DNA from: Thiohalophilus sp.
Lineage (GTDB): Bacteria > Pseudomonadota > Gammaproteobacteria > UBA6429 > Thiohalophilaceae
DNA: 64,000 nucleotides
Assembly (NCBI RefSeq): GCF_034521165.1
Contig: NZ_JAXHMV010000008.1
Span: forward strand, 434,001-498,000
Reading direction: 5' to 3'
Part shown: positions 1 through 9,161 of the stretch, piece by piece
Layout of the letters: every line of letters starts with the position of its first letter
How positions within the stretch are numbered: position 1 is the first letter of the stretch
Made by a program: the position numbers and the translations under genes
Notes under the pieces: model-generated
What the model saw: only the letters and a program-made list of their open reading frames with translations
Databases searched by the model: none
What the model was told of the DNA's origin: nothing

Positions 1-1
1 G

Positions 2-106
2 CTGATCATTTTGCTCAAGCCGGTGCTGGTCGAAGGTGATGAAACCTGGTCCGATGCGGTACGTTCCTCGCAGGAGCGGATCCGACGCATGCGTAACCGG
101 CAGTAG
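2..106 (+). CDS. mshL: C-terminal end of MSHA-type secretin MshL (partial)
   Basis: Only the last 34 codons are present. The frame is open from base 2 to the TAG at 104-106 and contains LIILLKPVLVEG, the hydrophobic last strand typical of the PilQ/GspD/MshL secretins that form the outer-membrane pore for type IV-like pili. The assignment rests mainly on its position directly upstream of mshM and mshN, which is the usual MSHA order. The rest of the protein is outside the window. Confidence 0.7.
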   Translation: MIILLKPVLVEGDETWSDAVRSSQERIRRMRNRQ

Positions 107-129
107 GCAAGACGAATGGGCGCAAGAAC

Positions 130-1059
130 ATGATGTATTTGCAACATTTCGGACTGCGGGAAGCGCCCTTTTCGATTACCCCGGATACCGCCTATTTTTT
201 CTCTTACGGCCATTATGCCGATGCCCTGAATACGTTACTGGTGGCTTTGCGCAGCGGGGAGGGGTTTATCAAGGTGACCGGCGAGGTCGGTACCGGTAAA
301 ACGTTGCTGTGCCGCAAGCTGCTCAACTCCATGGACAAGGAGTTTGTCTCGGCCTACATCCCCAATCCGCAGTTGAGCCCCTATGGCCTGCAGGCGGGAT
401 TGGCCTCGGAACTCGGTATTGCTCTGTCCAACCGGCCCTATGGGCATCATCAATTACAAAAAATGATCACCGATCGGCTGGTCGAGCTGACCAGTGAAGG
501 CAAGAAAGTTGTGTTGTGTCTTGATGAGGCACAGGCCATGCCTACAGAAACGCTGGAGACCCTGCGCCTGTTGACCAACCTGGAGACCGAGAAGTACAAG
601 TTGTTGCAGGTCGTGCTATTCGGCCAGCCGGAACTGGACGAACGCCTTAATACCCGTCAGGTGCGTCAGCTCAAGCAACGCATTACCTTCTCCTATCGAC
701 TGGAACCGATCGATCGCGAGGGACTCGATTCCTATGTGTCGCACCGGCTGGTGGTGGCCGGCTATCAGGGGGGCGCCCTGTTCGAGCACCGGGCGATGCG
801 GACCCTGTACAAGTGCAGTCGCGGTATACCGCGTTTGATCAATATTCTGTCCCACAAGGCGATGATGGCCGCCTACGGACGGGGAGATACCACGGTTGAC
901 GAGCAACATATGCGCCTGGCGGTCAAAGACACCGAGGATGCGCAGCTGTCGCATCCACCGCGCCGGCACTGGCCGTGGTGGCTGGCGGCAGTCACCGTGC
1001 TGGTGTCGGTCGCCCTGTTGTACTGGCAGGGAGACAGGTTGCAGGGAGTCAGTTTATGA
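130..1059 (+). CDS. mshM: MSHA biogenesis ATPase MshM (ExeA-like AAA)
   Basis: The 309-residue protein is a cytoplasmic AAA ATPase of the ExeA/GspA type with a C-terminal membrane anchor. Walker A is GEVGTGKT at about residues 51-58 and Walker B is VVLCLDEAQ at about 128-136. The opening YLQHFGLREAPFSITPD is the conserved start of this family. A single hydrophobic segment lies near residues 282-299. Family members help assemble the pilus secretin. ATG codons at 130 and 133 are both possible starts. The stop overlaps the start of mshN by four bases (ATGA), so the two are translationally coupled. It follows the mshL end by 23 bases. Confidence 0.9.
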   Translation: MMYLQHFGLREAPFSITPDTAYFFSYGHYADALNTLLVALRSGEGFIKVTGEVGTGKTLLCRKLLNSMDKEFVSAYIPNPQLSPYGLQAGLASELGIALSNRPYGHHQLQKMITDRLVELTSEGKKVVLCLDEAQAMPTETLETLRLLTNLETEKYKLLQVVLFGQPELDERLNTRQVRQLKQRITFSYRLEPIDREGLDSYVSHRLVVAGYQGGALFEHRAMRTLYKCSRGIPRLINILSHKAMMAAYGRGDTTVDEQHMRLAVKDTEDAQLSHPPRRHWPWWLAAVTVLVSVALLYWQGDRLQGVSL

Positions 1060-2156
1060 GCCTGATTAACCAGATGCTCAAGGATCTGGAAAAGCGTCGC
1101 GCCGATTCGGTGGCCTCACCGGACGGTTCGTTAAAAGGCGTGAACCGTTACAGCGTGGCGCGTCGGCGCCCGCCCTATCTGGTCTACGCCCTGAGCGCGT
1201 CGCTGGTATTGGTGGTAGCGCTGGCCGGCGTGCTTGGCTGGGTCTATCTCAATCCACTCCGGTTGGCCGAAAAGGCGACGCCGGTTGCCACGGCTCCCGC
1301 GCCAGCGGTCGAATCGGCACCGTTGCCGCAGCCGGACACCGCTCAAACGGCCCAGCCCGCTGAAACCACTCCTTCTGAGCCGGCCACGACGAATGAGGAT
1401 TCGGCGGAAGAAAAAGTCGCGACGGCATCGACTTCGAACAACCCGGCAACGAAGCCGGAGCCAGAACCTGAACCGGAAGCCGCCTCGCCCCGGACCGAAC
1501 GTCGTTCGACGCAAACCGGGTCGACGGCAAATGAAGCCGCCGGGCCGGTTACCAAACGAAACCGGCCATTGAGCGATGAGCAGCGCGCGGAACTGGCCTA
1601 TAAACAGGGGTATCAATTGCTGGGCCGGGATCAAACCGAGGCCGGCGAACGCCATCTGCGTGAAGCCCTGCAACATTACCGGCAACATCACCGGGCCCGC
1701 GAACTGCTGGCCGGGGTTTATATTCAAAGCGGACGTTATGTGGAGGCCGCGGCCTTGCTGAAAGAGGGCTTCGCCCTGGCACCGCAGAACAGCCAGTTTG
1801 CCAAGCTCTATGCCCGCGTGCTGCTCAAGCAGGACAAACTGACACAGGCTATCGCCGTGCTCGAGCGCCAGCCGCCTCCGGTGGGGGCGGACCGTGATTA
1901 TCATGCTCTGCTGGCGGCGATCTATCAGCAGGCGGGTTACCACCTCAAAGCGGCGGCAACCTACCGGGATCTGTTGCGGGTCAATCCCCGTCAGGGAAAC
2001 TGGTGGCTCGGGTTAGGGATTTCCCTGGAACAACTGGAGAAATATACCGAGGCCCGCTCGGCCTATGAACGGGCAAGCAACAGCCCCGCCCTGCCGGAAA
2101 ATCTTAAAGAGTATGCCGCCAAACGAATGAATGCACTGGCGGCGGCAGGATTGTAA
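1056..2156 (+). CDS. mshN: MSHA biogenesis protein MshN (TPR)
   Basis: The start is the ATG overlapping the mshM stop, giving MSLINQMLKDLEKR, the canonical MshN beginning; an upstream in-frame extension inside mshM is unlikely. The 366-residue protein has a short cytoplasmic head, one membrane segment at about residues 42-64, a Pro/Glu/Ala-rich linker to about residue 165, and a C-terminal half of tetratricopeptide repeats (for example AELAYKQGYQLLGRD and YVEAAALLKEGFALAP). It probably serves as a periplasmic scaffold for the pilus machine. No further msh genes follow, so the cluster ends here or continues elsewhere. Confidence 0.88.
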   Translation: MSLINQMLKDLEKRRADSVASPDGSLKGVNRYSVARRRPPYLVYALSASLVLVVALAGVLGWVYLNPLRLAEKATPVATAPAPAVESAPLPQPDTAQTAQPAETTPSEPATTNEDSAEEKVATASTSNNPATKPEPEPEPEAASPRTERRSTQTGSTANEAAGPVTKRNRPLSDEQRAELAYKQGYQLLGRDQTEAGERHLREALQHYRQHHRARELLAGVYIQSGRYVEAAALLKEGFALAPQNSQFAKLYARVLLKQDKLTQAIAVLERQPPPVGADRDYHALLAAIYQQAGYHLKAAATYRDLLRVNPRQGNWWLGLGISLEQLEKYTEARSAYERASNSPALPENLKEYAAKRMNALAAAGL

Positions 2157-2206
2157 ATTCTGCGTTAAGTCGCGCTTTGTGTGTGGTTCGCGGTTGCGGG
2201 CTGATC

Positions 2207-2212
2207 TATAAT
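2207..2212 (+). promoter_or_regulatory. candidate -10 box upstream of outer-membrane protein gene
   Basis: A perfect TATAAT lies 36 bases upstream of the ATG at 2249 in the 92-base gap after mshN. The -35 region 17-18 bases upstream is weak, so this is a tentative sigma-70 promoter for the next gene. Confidence 0.35.
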
Positions 2213-2248
2213 CAGGCCAACTCATTCTTGTTCTTGCCGACCTTGCCC

Positions 2249-2902
2249 ATGCTTTTGAACAGCTATCTGAATGCCGGATTGCTCAGTGTTGCCGCGAGCC
2301 TGCTGCTCGTGGCTCCGCCGCTGTTGGCCAGCGAGCATGAGCCGGGCTATTTGCCGCAGTTTCGTCTGAATCTTGATGACGATACCCGGCGGGTCCTGCA
2401 GCTGCGGGACGATAGCGAGTCACACCAGGCGCTTCTGCAGCCCCGGTTACACAACGTGGATTCGCTGGCGGCATCCTCCGGTACGACCAACCGCCTGCAG
2501 CAATATGACGCCCGCTTGTTCTATCCGGTCAACACGGCGCACGGTATGTCACTGGATCTGGGATTGAACATCAAGTATCTCGATGCGGTGGGGCGTTATC
2601 CGCAGGCAGAAGGGCCGGTCAGCGTGCATAATTTCAACCAGGCCATTCCCATGTTTTATGCCACCGCCCTGTTCGAGCTGCCGTTTGACGGATTGTCCGC
2701 GTCGCTGGAAGGCAGCCATCGCGACAGTGAACGGGCCCGCGCTTTCGATTACCAGGCCAAGCTGCAATATAAATGGCATCGTGGCCTCGGTCTGGAAGGC
2801 GGCTGGCGCCATCAGCAATACTCCCTGGATAACGGCCAGACCACTCCCGGACTGGAATATGAATCCCGGGGCGTCTTTCTCGATCTGTTCATGGATTTCT
2901 GA
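2249..2902 (+). CDS. TIGR04219-like outer membrane beta-barrel protein
   Basis: The ATG at 2249 gives 217 residues with a signal peptide whose cleavage is likely after LLVAPPLLAS. The mature part alternates polar and hydrophobic residues and ends in LFLDLFMDF, with the terminal phenylalanine expected of a BAM-assembled barrel. The segments YDARLFYPVN, MSLDLGLNIKYLD and PMFYATALFELPFDGLSAS resemble the TIGR04219 family of small outer-membrane barrels, whose function is unknown. The in-frame codons upstream of 2249 would put a polar stretch ahead of the signal peptide, so the shorter start is preferred. It has its own candidate promoter. Confidence 0.65.
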   Translation: MLLNSYLNAGLLSVAASLLLVAPPLLASEHEPGYLPQFRLNLDDDTRRVLQLRDDSESHQALLQPRLHNVDSLAASSGTTNRLQQYDARLFYPVNTAHGMSLDLGLNIKYLDAVGRYPQAEGPVSVHNFNQAIPMFYATALFELPFDGLSASLEGSHRDSERARAFDYQAKLQYKWHRGLGLEGGWRHQQYSLDNGQTTPGLEYESRGVFLDLFMDF

Positions 2903-3180
2903 TCTTTTGGTGCCTGGCGTGTTGCCGGGAGTAACTCCAAAGTCAAACAGGGCGTGTCCTGCGCGCTGTCTTCTCTGAACACAACGAATCCACCGATGAT
3001 TAAATTTCCTGTTTTTTTCAGTGTTGTTCGGTGCGTTCCGTGTTTCGGTGGTTATATCCCTGTTGAACATCATTTTTATTCACCACATAACACATAATTA
3101 TTATCTGCTTGGCGTTCTCTGCGTCTTTGCGTACTTTGCGTTAATTCCAGCTCCCGTCACTCAGTGAAGCTACCGACGTT
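2903..3180. other. intergenic gap with A/T-rich tract and one dispersed repeat
   Basis: This 278-base gap lies between the beta-barrel gene and the 3' end of comF. No supported coding frame is seen. Near 3036-3060 it holds a degenerate copy of the TTCGGTGGTT-type repeat, and at 3109-3145 a clear copy of the TTTGCGTACTTTGCGTT-type repeat found elsewhere in the window. Confidence 0.6.
3109..3145. repeat. dispersed GCAAAGACGCAAAG-type repeat, copy 1
   Basis: Short degenerate units of 8-9 bases of the form RCGCARAG are repeated about four times (read on the minus strand). The block shares TGCGTACTTTGCGTTA with the copy at 5575-5615. It is placed next to the 3' end of comF. Confidence 0.6.
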
Positions 3181-3885
3181 TCAGCGTGGAAAGTCAGCCC
3201 GGGCAATCGCGATAACGGTAATCGACCCGGCCCCGGCGCGTTGCAGGCAATGGGCCAGTTCGTTGACGGTATGACCGCTGGTGACCACGTCATCAATGAT
3301 GCCAATGGCGCAACCCTGCAGGTCGGCATGGGTCTGAAACGCCCGGCGCAGATTCGTTGCCCGTTGTGCCAGGGGCAAGTTGCTCTGGACGGCCGTGGGA
3401 CGAACCCGGTGACAGAGATGCTTCAGCAGGGGCAGGCGATAGCGCCGCGCAAGGAAACGCCCGATTTCCAGCGACTGGTTGTAGCCCCGTTCCCGCAGGC
3501 GTTGCGGATGCAGGGGAACCGGTAACAGGGCATCCAGCGTCGCGAGCGGTTTTTGGGGCAGGTGGTCCGCCAGCAGCTCGCCCAGCAGGCGGGCATATTG
3601 CAGCCGCTGCTGAAACTTGAACGCGGTGATCAATTGATCGAGGGGCTGTGCGTAGATAAAGGGGATCAGCGCCTGTTGATAGCGCGGCGGGCGGGCCAGA
3701 CACTGGCCGCACTCGCTCTGGCCGGGGGCGACGGGCAGGGCACAATGGCGGCAGGCATGGTGATTGTGTGGCAGGGTCGCGAGACACCCCGCGCACAGGG
3801 GCTGGCCGGGGGCCAGCGGCGCGTGGCAGAGCCAGCAGATCGGTCGAAACAGGTCGAAATTTAACCAGTTGTTCACTTTGCGCAT
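3181..3885 (-). CDS. comF: ComF family phosphoribosyltransferase-like protein
   Basis: The 234-residue protein has the complete ComF/GntX layout. Two four-cysteine zinc-ribbon sets lie at the N-terminus (Cys17/20/31/34 and Cys45/48/59/62). A type I phosphoribosyltransferase-like domain follows, with LLPVPLHPQRLRERGYNQS at about residues 120-138 and the PRPP-binding loop IIDDVVTSGHT at about 196-206. Family members are linked to DNA uptake in naturally competent bacteria, though the substrate is not established. It is divergent from the next gene over a 76-base gap and sits beside the bio genes, a common gammaproteobacterial arrangement. Confidence 0.92.
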   Translation of the reverse strand: MRKVNNWLNFDLFRPICWLCHAPLAPGQPLCAGCLATLPHNHHACRHCALPVAPGQSECGQCLARPPRYQQALIPFIYAQPLDQLITAFKFQQRLQYARLLGELLADHLPQKPLATLDALLPVPLHPQRLRERGYNQSLEIGRFLARRYRLPLLKHLCHRVRPTAVQSNLPLAQRATNLRRAFQTHADLQGCAIGIIDDVVTSGHTVNELAHCLQRAGAGSITVIAIARADFPR

Positions 3886-3961
3886 CCTTGCGAGTTGACA
3901 CCGGCGGTGGGGTGTCTATCATGCGGTTCCTTGCCCCCAGTCTAGCCGAGAGTGATCCGTC

Positions 3962-4423
3962 ATGGAATCGCAAAACAGCACTTCCAGCCAGTTTATCAGT
4001 GCTGAAAGCTGTCGCCGAATGGCGCGTCTGTTCAATTTCGGCAATATCATTGCCGTGACGCCGGGGCTGGTTATGGCACCCTGGATCCTGCTGGGGGAGC
4101 CGCCGGCCATGACCCTGATTTTCATGTTTATTCTGATGGTAGTGCCGCCGATCCTGTGGTTTGGCGTCTCCATCGCGGTCTATACCATCGCCCGCCACCA
4201 TCCCAACGAGCGGGTCGGTCATTACACCCAGCAGGCGGCGTACCGGTTTTACGGCGCTTTTGGCATCGTGATCCCGGTGGGCACTTTTTATGGCACCCAG
4301 TGGCAGTTGTGGATCATCACCGGCGGTATCGTCGCCCTGATTCTGATCCCCTGGTCGCTGTGGGATCTGTATCGTATTCAACAGGAAACCTGGCAAGACA
4401 TCTATGGGGAAGGGGAGAACTAA
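3962..4423 (+). CDS. conserved membrane protein of unknown function
   Basis: I do not recognise a named family. The 153-residue protein has a short polar N-terminus and about four hydrophobic segments: [54 protein letters not shown] and [20 protein letters not shown] charged loop containing [15 protein letters not shown] lies between the second and third. The TAA stop is followed one base later by the bioB ATG, so the two are almost certainly cotranscribed. That suggests a role connected to biotin synthesis or comF only by position; no catalytic motif is visible. Confidence 0.7.
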   Translation: MESQNSTSSQFISAESCRRMARLFNFGNIIAVTPGLVMAPWILLGEPPAMTLIFMFILMVVPPILWFGVSIAVYTIARHHPNERVGHYTQQAAYRFYGAFGIVIPVGTFYGTQWQLWIITGGIVALILIPWSLWDLYRIQQETWQDIYGEGEN

Positions 4424-4424
4424 T

Positions 4425-5399
4425 ATGACACAAACCGCCACCGCCACCACGCTTGATAACAATCTTCGTCATGACTGGCAGGTCGAGGAGATCGATGGCC
4501 TGTTCAACCTGCCATTCAATGATCTGCTGTTCCATGCCCAGCAGGTCCATCGGAACTATTTCGAGCCCAACCAGGTGCAAGTCAGCACGCTGCTGAGCAT
4601 CAAGACCGGCAAGTGCCCCGAAGATTGTGGCTATTGTCCGCAAAGCATTCGCTACGATACCGGACTGGAAGTCGAACCCCTGATGCCGCTGGACGAGGTG
4701 ATCGAATCGGCGAAGGCCGCCAAAGCCAACGGTTCCAGCCGTTTTTGCATGGGCGCGGCCTGGCGCAGTCCCAAGGATCGGGATCTGGAACCGGTGATCG
4801 AAATGGTCCAGGCGGTCAAGGATCTGGGCCTGGAAACCTGCCTGACCCTGGGCATGTTGACCGAAAGCCAGACCCGGCGGCTCAAAGAAGCGGGGCTGGA
4901 TTATTACAATCACAACCTGGATACCTCGCCGGAATATTATGGCGAGGTGATCACGACCCGCACCTACCAGGATCGCCTCGATACCCTGGAACACGTGCGC
5001 AACGCCGGCATGCATGTCTGTTGCGGTGGCATCCTCGGCATGGGTGAGAGCCGCTATGACCGCGTTCGCCTGATGCAACAACTGGCCAATCAGCCGCAGC
5101 ATCCCGAAAGCGTCCCCATCAACATGCTGGTGCGCGTGGAAGGCACGCCGCTACAGGAAGCCGAGGATTTCGATCACATCGAATTCGTGCGCAGCATCGC
5201 CGTGGCCCGAATCCTGATGCCCGGATCCTACGTGCGCCTGTCGGCCGGACGCGAGGAGATGTCCGATGAAATGCAGGCGCTGTGTTTCCTGGCCGGCGCC
5301 AACTCGGTCTTCTACGGCGAAAAACTGCTGACCACCCCCAACCCCGGCGCCGATCACGACCAGCAACTGTTCGATAAACTCGGCATCCAGGCGATATAA
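4425..5399 (+). CDS. bioB: biotin synthase BioB
   Basis: BioB is a radical-SAM enzyme that inserts sulfur into dethiobiotin, the last step of biotin synthesis. The 324-residue protein has the radical-SAM cluster motif CPEDCGYC (Cys64, Cys68, Cys71), followed by the BioB signature sequences [13 protein letters not shown] and [11 protein letters not shown]. The downstream [10 protein letters not shown] and the late RLSAGR arginine region correspond to the second iron-sulfur site. The start at 4425 is preferred because it is preceded by AGGGGAGAA and lies just after the upstream stop; an in-frame codon at 4404 would add seven residues inside the previous gene. Confidence 0.97.
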   Translation: MTQTATATTLDNNLRHDWQVEEIDGLFNLPFNDLLFHAQQVHRNYFEPNQVQVSTLLSIKTGKCPEDCGYCPQSIRYDTGLEVEPLMPLDEVIESAKAAKANGSSRFCMGAAWRSPKDRDLEPVIEMVQAVKDLGLETCLTLGMLTESQTRRLKEAGLDYYNHNLDTSPEYYGEVITTRTYQDRLDTLEHVRNAGMHVCCGGILGMGESRYDRVRLMQQLANQPQHPESVPINMLVRVEGTPLQEAEDFDHIEFVRSIAVARILMPGSYVRLSAGREEMSDEMQALCFLAGANSVFYGEKLLTTPNPGADHDQQLFDKLGIQAI

Positions 5400-5409
5400 G
5401 CGTGGAATA

Positions 5410-5450
5410 AACGCAAAGTACGCAAAGGCGCAGAGGACGCAAAGAGAAAA
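5410..5450. repeat. dispersed GCAAAGACGCAAAG-type repeat, copy 2 (left arm)
   Basis: The run ACGCAAAGTACGCAAAGG starts a block of four 8-9-base units. With the inverted copy at 5575-5615 it brackets about 120 bases of non-coding DNA between bioB and bioF; the two arms share a 22-base identical core. Confidence 0.7.
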
Positions 5451-5574
5451 GTTGAAGGTGTATCGGGTAAACAGGAGCGTTGAATGAATAATCCTCAATA
5501 TGTTGCCAGAAAGACTTCGGTTGATTTGGCTTTTCTCTGTCCGTATTGCACGGCATGCAGAATGTAATTGTTAT

Positions 5575-5615
5575 TCTCCGCGTTCTTTGCGCCTTTGCGT
5601 ACTTTGCGTTATTTC
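5575..5615. repeat. dispersed GCAAAGACGCAAAG-type repeat, copy 3 (right arm)
   Basis: This is the inverted partner of the block at 5410-5450, ending 15 bases before the earliest bioF start codon. The element interrupts an otherwise tight biotin operon. The enclosed segment (5451-5574) shows no supported gene. Confidence 0.7.
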
Positions 5616-5630
5616 TAGAGACCTTGAGAA

Positions 5631-6788
5631 ATGGTTGATATGTTGAAACTGCAGCAGGCTCTTGATGAGCGCCGGGCGCGGCAGTTGTATCGTTCGCGGC
5701 AGGTGCTGGAGGGACCGCAGGGGCCGCGGGTGGTGATCGACGGGCGTGAGTATCTGAATTTCTGCAGTAATGATTATCTCGGTCTGGCCAATCATCCCGA
5801 GGTTAAACAGGCGTTCAAACGGGGTGTCGATGAGTTCGGGGTCGGCAGCGGGGCGGCGCATCTGGTAAGCGGCCATGCCCGGCCTCATCATCAGCTGGAA
5901 GAGGAACTGGCCGGGTTTGTCGGACGGCCGCGGGCACTGTTGTTTTCCACCGGTTACATGGCCAATCTCGGCGTGGCCAGTGCGTTGCTCGGGCGCAAGG
6001 ATGCGATGTTCGAGGATCGCATCAACCATGCCTCGCTGATCGATGCGGCGCAATTGTCCGGCGCGCGATTGCAACGTTACCGGCATGCTGACAGTGAACA
6101 TCTGCAACAGCTGCTGGGCAACAGCCACGCAACAACCAGACTGATCGCCACTGATGGCGTTTTCAGCATGGACGGCGACCTGGCGCCGTTGCCGGCACTG
6201 GCGCAACTGGCCCGGCAGCACGCGGCCTGGTTGATGGTGGATGATGCCCACGGCCTGGGTGTGATCGGGGTCAGTGGGCGGGGCTCGCTGGAACAGTACG
6301 ATCTGGGCATCAATGAGGTACCGATTCTGGTCGGCACGCTGGGCAAGGGTTTTGGCACGTTCGGCGCGTTTGTCGCCGGTGAGGAGGCCCTGATAGAGAC
6401 CCTGATTCAGCAGGCGCGCAGTTATATCTATACCACGGCGCTGCCGCCGGCCGTGGCCGAGGCGACCCGGACCAGTCTGCAACTGGTGCAAACGCAAGGC
6501 TGGCGGCGGGAAAAACTGCAACAGTTGATCGATCAGTTCCGTGCCGGCGCCGCGCAACTGGGTCTGCAGCTGGGGGCGTCGACCACCCCCATCCAGCCAT
6601 GGATCGTCGGCGAGACCGAACGGGCGGTGGCATTGAGCGAGACATTGAAACAGCAGGGCATCCTGATCAGCGCGATCCGTCCCCCGACCGTGCCGCAGGG
6701 CACGGCGCGGCTGCGTATTACCTTTTCGGCCGCGCATGAGCCGGCGGATGTCACGCAGCTGCTGGACAGTATCGAGACGGTGTTATAA
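5631..6788 (+). CDS. bioF: 8-amino-7-oxononanoate synthase BioF
   Basis: BioF is a PLP enzyme that condenses pimeloyl-ACP with alanine. The 385-residue sequence has the family landmarks LNFCSNDYLGL (about 42-52), LFSTGYMAN, the PLP-ring aspartate region DDAHGLG (about 204-210) and the Schiff-base lysine in GTLGKGFG (about Lys239). An ATG at 5640 would remove three residues and starts MLKLQQAL, closer to the usual BioF beginning; neither has a strong ribosome site. It is separated from bioB by an inverted-repeat element, while bioH follows three bases after its stop. Confidence 0.95.
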   Translation: MVDMLKLQQALDERRARQLYRSRQVLEGPQGPRVVIDGREYLNFCSNDYLGLANHPEVKQAFKRGVDEFGVGSGAAHLVSGHARPHHQLEEELAGFVGRPRALLFSTGYMANLGVASALLGRKDAMFEDRINHASLIDAAQLSGARLQRYRHADSEHLQQLLGNSHATTRLIATDGVFSMDGDLAPLPALAQLARQHAAWLMVDDAHGLGVIGVSGRGSLEQYDLGINEVPILVGTLGKGFGTFGAFVAGEEALIETLIQQARSYIYTTALPPAVAEATRTSLQLVQTQGWRREKLQQLIDQFRAGAAQLGLQLGASTTPIQPWIVGETERAVALSETLKQQGILISAIRPPTVPQGTARLRITFSAAHEPADVTQLLDSIETVL

Positions 6789-6791
6789 GGC

Positions 6792-7592
6792 ATGGCGCCA
6801 GGCTCTGCGCTTCAGGTGACCCGCACGGGACAGGGGCCGGATCTGGTGTTGTTGCATGGCTGGGGCATGCACAGCGGCATCTGGCACACGCTGGTCGAAT
6901 CGTTAGCGCCGCAGTACCGTCTGCACCTGGTGGACTTGCCCGGCCACGGGCAAAGTCAGCACGCCGACAGTGAGTTTGATCTGGCACAGCTGGCGGAAGA
7001 CATATGGCAAAGCGTGTCGCCGCAGTTGAGCGAGCCGGCTTTCTGGCTGGGCTGGTCGCTGGGTGGCCTGGCGGCCATGCAGATTGCGCTGCAACAGCCC
7101 GGGCAGGTTCGGGCCCTGGTGCTGGTGGCCAGTACCCCGCGTTTCAGCCAGGCCGACGACTGGCCGCATGCCATGTCGCCCGGACTGCTGGAGGGTTTCG
7201 CGGAACAGTTGCGCGAAGATTATCGAACGACCCTGCAACGTTTTCTGGCTTTGCAGGTCAAGGGGAGTGAGTCGGCCCGGGAGGCATTGCGTACGTTGCG
7301 CCAGCGGGTACTGGCGTCGGCCGACGTCAACGTGGCGGCGTTGCAAAGCGGTCTGAGCATTTTGAAAGAGGCGGATCTGCGTGAGCGGTTACCGGCGATC
7401 CGCGAGGTGCCCCTTCTGCTGGTGATGGGCGAACAGGACATGCTGGTCCCGCCAGCAGTTGCACCGGCATTGGCCGGGGCGTTTGATGACAGTCAGACCG
7501 TCATTATCGAGGGGGCGGGACATGCGCCATTTGTTTCCCACCCGCAGACATTCGTTCAACAAGTGATGATGTTTTTACATGCAAGACAATGA
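6792..7592 (+). CDS. bioH: pimeloyl-ACP methyl ester carboxylesterase BioH
   Basis: This alpha/beta hydrolase removes the methyl group from pimeloyl-ACP methyl ester, the product of the BioC branch, before BioF acts. The 266-residue protein has the oxyanion HGWGMHSG, nucleophile Ser89 in GWSLGG, Asp216 in GEQDMLVPP and His244 in GAGHAPFVSHP, a complete catalytic triad. It begins three bases after bioF and its 3' end overlaps bioC by 14 bases, consistent with one transcript bioF-bioH-bioC-bioD. Confidence 0.93.
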   Translation: MAPGSALQVTRTGQGPDLVLLHGWGMHSGIWHTLVESLAPQYRLHLVDLPGHGQSQHADSEFDLAQLAEDIWQSVSPQLSEPAFWLGWSLGGLAAMQIALQQPGQVRALVLVASTPRFSQADDWPHAMSPGLLEGFAEQLREDYRTTLQRFLALQVKGSESAREALRTLRQRVLASADVNVAALQSGLSILKEADLRERLPAIREVPLLLVMGEQDMLVPPAVAPALAGAFDDSQTVIIEGAGHAPFVSHPQTFVQQVMMFLHARQ

Positions 7593-8460
7593 TGCACAGG
7601 TGATCGACAAGCGCCAGTCCCGTACGGCGTTTGAGCGTGCCGCCCACAGTTATGACCAGGCCGCGGTATTACAACGGGAAGTGGCCGATCGCATTGTGGA
7701 ACGGCTGGATTACATCAAGCATGTTCCGCAACGCCTGCTGGATGTGGGTTGCGGTACCGGCTATACCTTACCCGCGCTGGCACAGCGTTATCCCGGCAGT
7801 GAGATCTGGGCGCTGGATGTGTCCGTGAACATGCTGGATCAGGCGCGGGGCAAGCCGAGTTTATGGCAAAAACTGCGCGGCCGCTTTCGGTATGTGGCCG
7901 GTGACGCCGAGCAATTGCCGCTGGCCGATGCCAGTGTGGATATGATTTTCTCCAGCCTGGCGATTCAGTGGTGTGTGGATCTGGACCGGACTTTTGCCGA
8001 AATGCGTCGCGTACTGAAGCCGGATGGATTGTTGATGTTCAGCACTTTCGGGCCGGACACCCTCAAAGAATTGCGCCAGTGCTTCGAGGCGGTGGATGCG
8101 TATTCCCATACCAACCGGTTTATTGATATGCACGATATTGGCGACGCCCTGTTGCGTCACGGTTTCGGCGATCCGGTCATGGACATGGAAATGCTGACAT
8201 TGACTTATCCGGATCTGTTTTCCATCATGCGCGATCTCAAACAGATTGGCGCGCATAACGTTACCCGGGGACGTGCCCGTGGTCTGACCGGCAAGCGCCG
8301 TATGCAGGCGGTCGGTGAGGCTTATGAACAGTTTCGCCGGGAACAACGTTTGCCGGTCAGTTACGAAGTGCTGTATGGCCATGCCTGGGCGGTGGAAACT
8401 GCCGGCGCGGGTTGTGCCGTGCCGCAGGAAGTGCCGGTCAACTTTGTCCCGCGGCGATGA
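7579..8460 (+). CDS. bioC: malonyl-ACP O-methyltransferase BioC
   Basis: BioC methylates malonyl-ACP with SAM so that the fatty-acid system can build the pimeloyl chain. The 293-residue protein has the SAM site LDVGCGTGYT at about residues 54-63, the second acidic position in IWALDVSVNML, and the late motif IFSSLAIQWCVDLDRTFAEM followed by RVLKPDGLLMFSTFGPDTL-type sequence, characteristic of BioC rather than generic methyltransferases. Its start lies inside the end of bioH and its stop forms an ATGA overlap with bioD. Confidence 0.95.
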   Translation: MQDNDAQVIDKRQSRTAFERAAHSYDQAAVLQREVADRIVERLDYIKHVPQRLLDVGCGTGYTLPALAQRYPGSEIWALDVSVNMLDQARGKPSLWQKLRGRFRYVAGDAEQLPLADASVDMIFSSLAIQWCVDLDRTFAEMRRVLKPDGLLMFSTFGPDTLKELRQCFEAVDAYSHTNRFIDMHDIGDALLRHGFGDPVMDMEMLTLTYPDLFSIMRDLKQIGAHNVTRGRARGLTGKRRMQAVGEAYEQFRREQRLPVSYEVLYGHAWAVETAGAGCAVPQEVPVNFVPRR

Positions 8461-9161
8461 GCTCAAATATGGCACAGTATCCCGGTGTTTTCGTTACGGG
8501 GACCGATACCGAGATCGGCAAGACCTTCTGCAGTTGCCTGCTGATGGCGGCGTTGCAGCAGCGAGGTCTGAAGGTGGCCGGGATGAAGCCGGTGGCCAGT
8601 GGCGGAGAGTTACAAGACGGGCGACTGGTCAACGAGGATGCCCTGCAGTTGCAACAGCAGTCCGGTATGCATCATCCCTACGAGTGGGTGAATCCGTATG
8701 TGTTTGAGCCGCCGATTGCCCCGCACCTGGCCGCCAGCCAGGCGGGGCGTCGTATCGCGCGCCAGCCGATTCAGCAGGCTTATGCGCAATTGCAACAACA
8801 CAGCGATCAGGTCATTGTGGAAGGCGTCGGCGGCTGGCGCGTGCCATTAAGTGACAGTCTGTCGGTCTCCGATCTGCCTGGCCTGCTCGGCTTGCCGGTG
8901 GTGCTGGTGGTCGGGCTACGCCTGGGTTGCCTGAATCATGCCCTGTTAACGATGGAAAGTATCCAACAACAAAACATCCCGGTGGTCGGCTGGATCGCCA
9001 ATGGCGTTGATCCCGGTTTTGCCGCGCAACGGGGCAACCTTCTGACCCTCGAATCCCGCCTCGCTGCCCCCTGTCTGGGCCAGATTCCCTATCAACCTTC
9101 CCCGCTTACCCCGCAACAACACGCACAACTGGCCACAAGCATCAATATAAGCTGGTTGTAA
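8457..9161 (+). CDS. bioD: dethiobiotin synthetase BioD
   Basis: BioD closes the ureido ring of dethiobiotin using ATP and CO2. The ATG overlapping the bioC stop gives 234 residues with the P-loop GTDTEIGKT at about 15-23, the substrate region KPVASGG, and VEGVGGWRVPL matching the family EGVGG segment. An alternative ATG at 8469 would shorten it by four residues. It completes the set for converting malonyl-ACP to biotin except bioA, the DAPA aminotransferase, which is not in the window. Confidence 0.95.
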   Translation: MSSNMAQYPGVFVTGTDTEIGKTFCSCLLMAALQQRGLKVAGMKPVASGGELQDGRLVNEDALQLQQQSGMHHPYEWVNPYVFEPPIAPHLAASQAGRRIARQPIQQAYAQLQQHSDQVIVEGVGGWRVPLSDSLSVSDLPGLLGLPVVLVVGLRLGCLNHALLTMESIQQQNIPVVGWIANGVDPGFAAQRGNLLTLESRLAAPCLGQIPYQPSPLTPQQHAQLATSINISWL

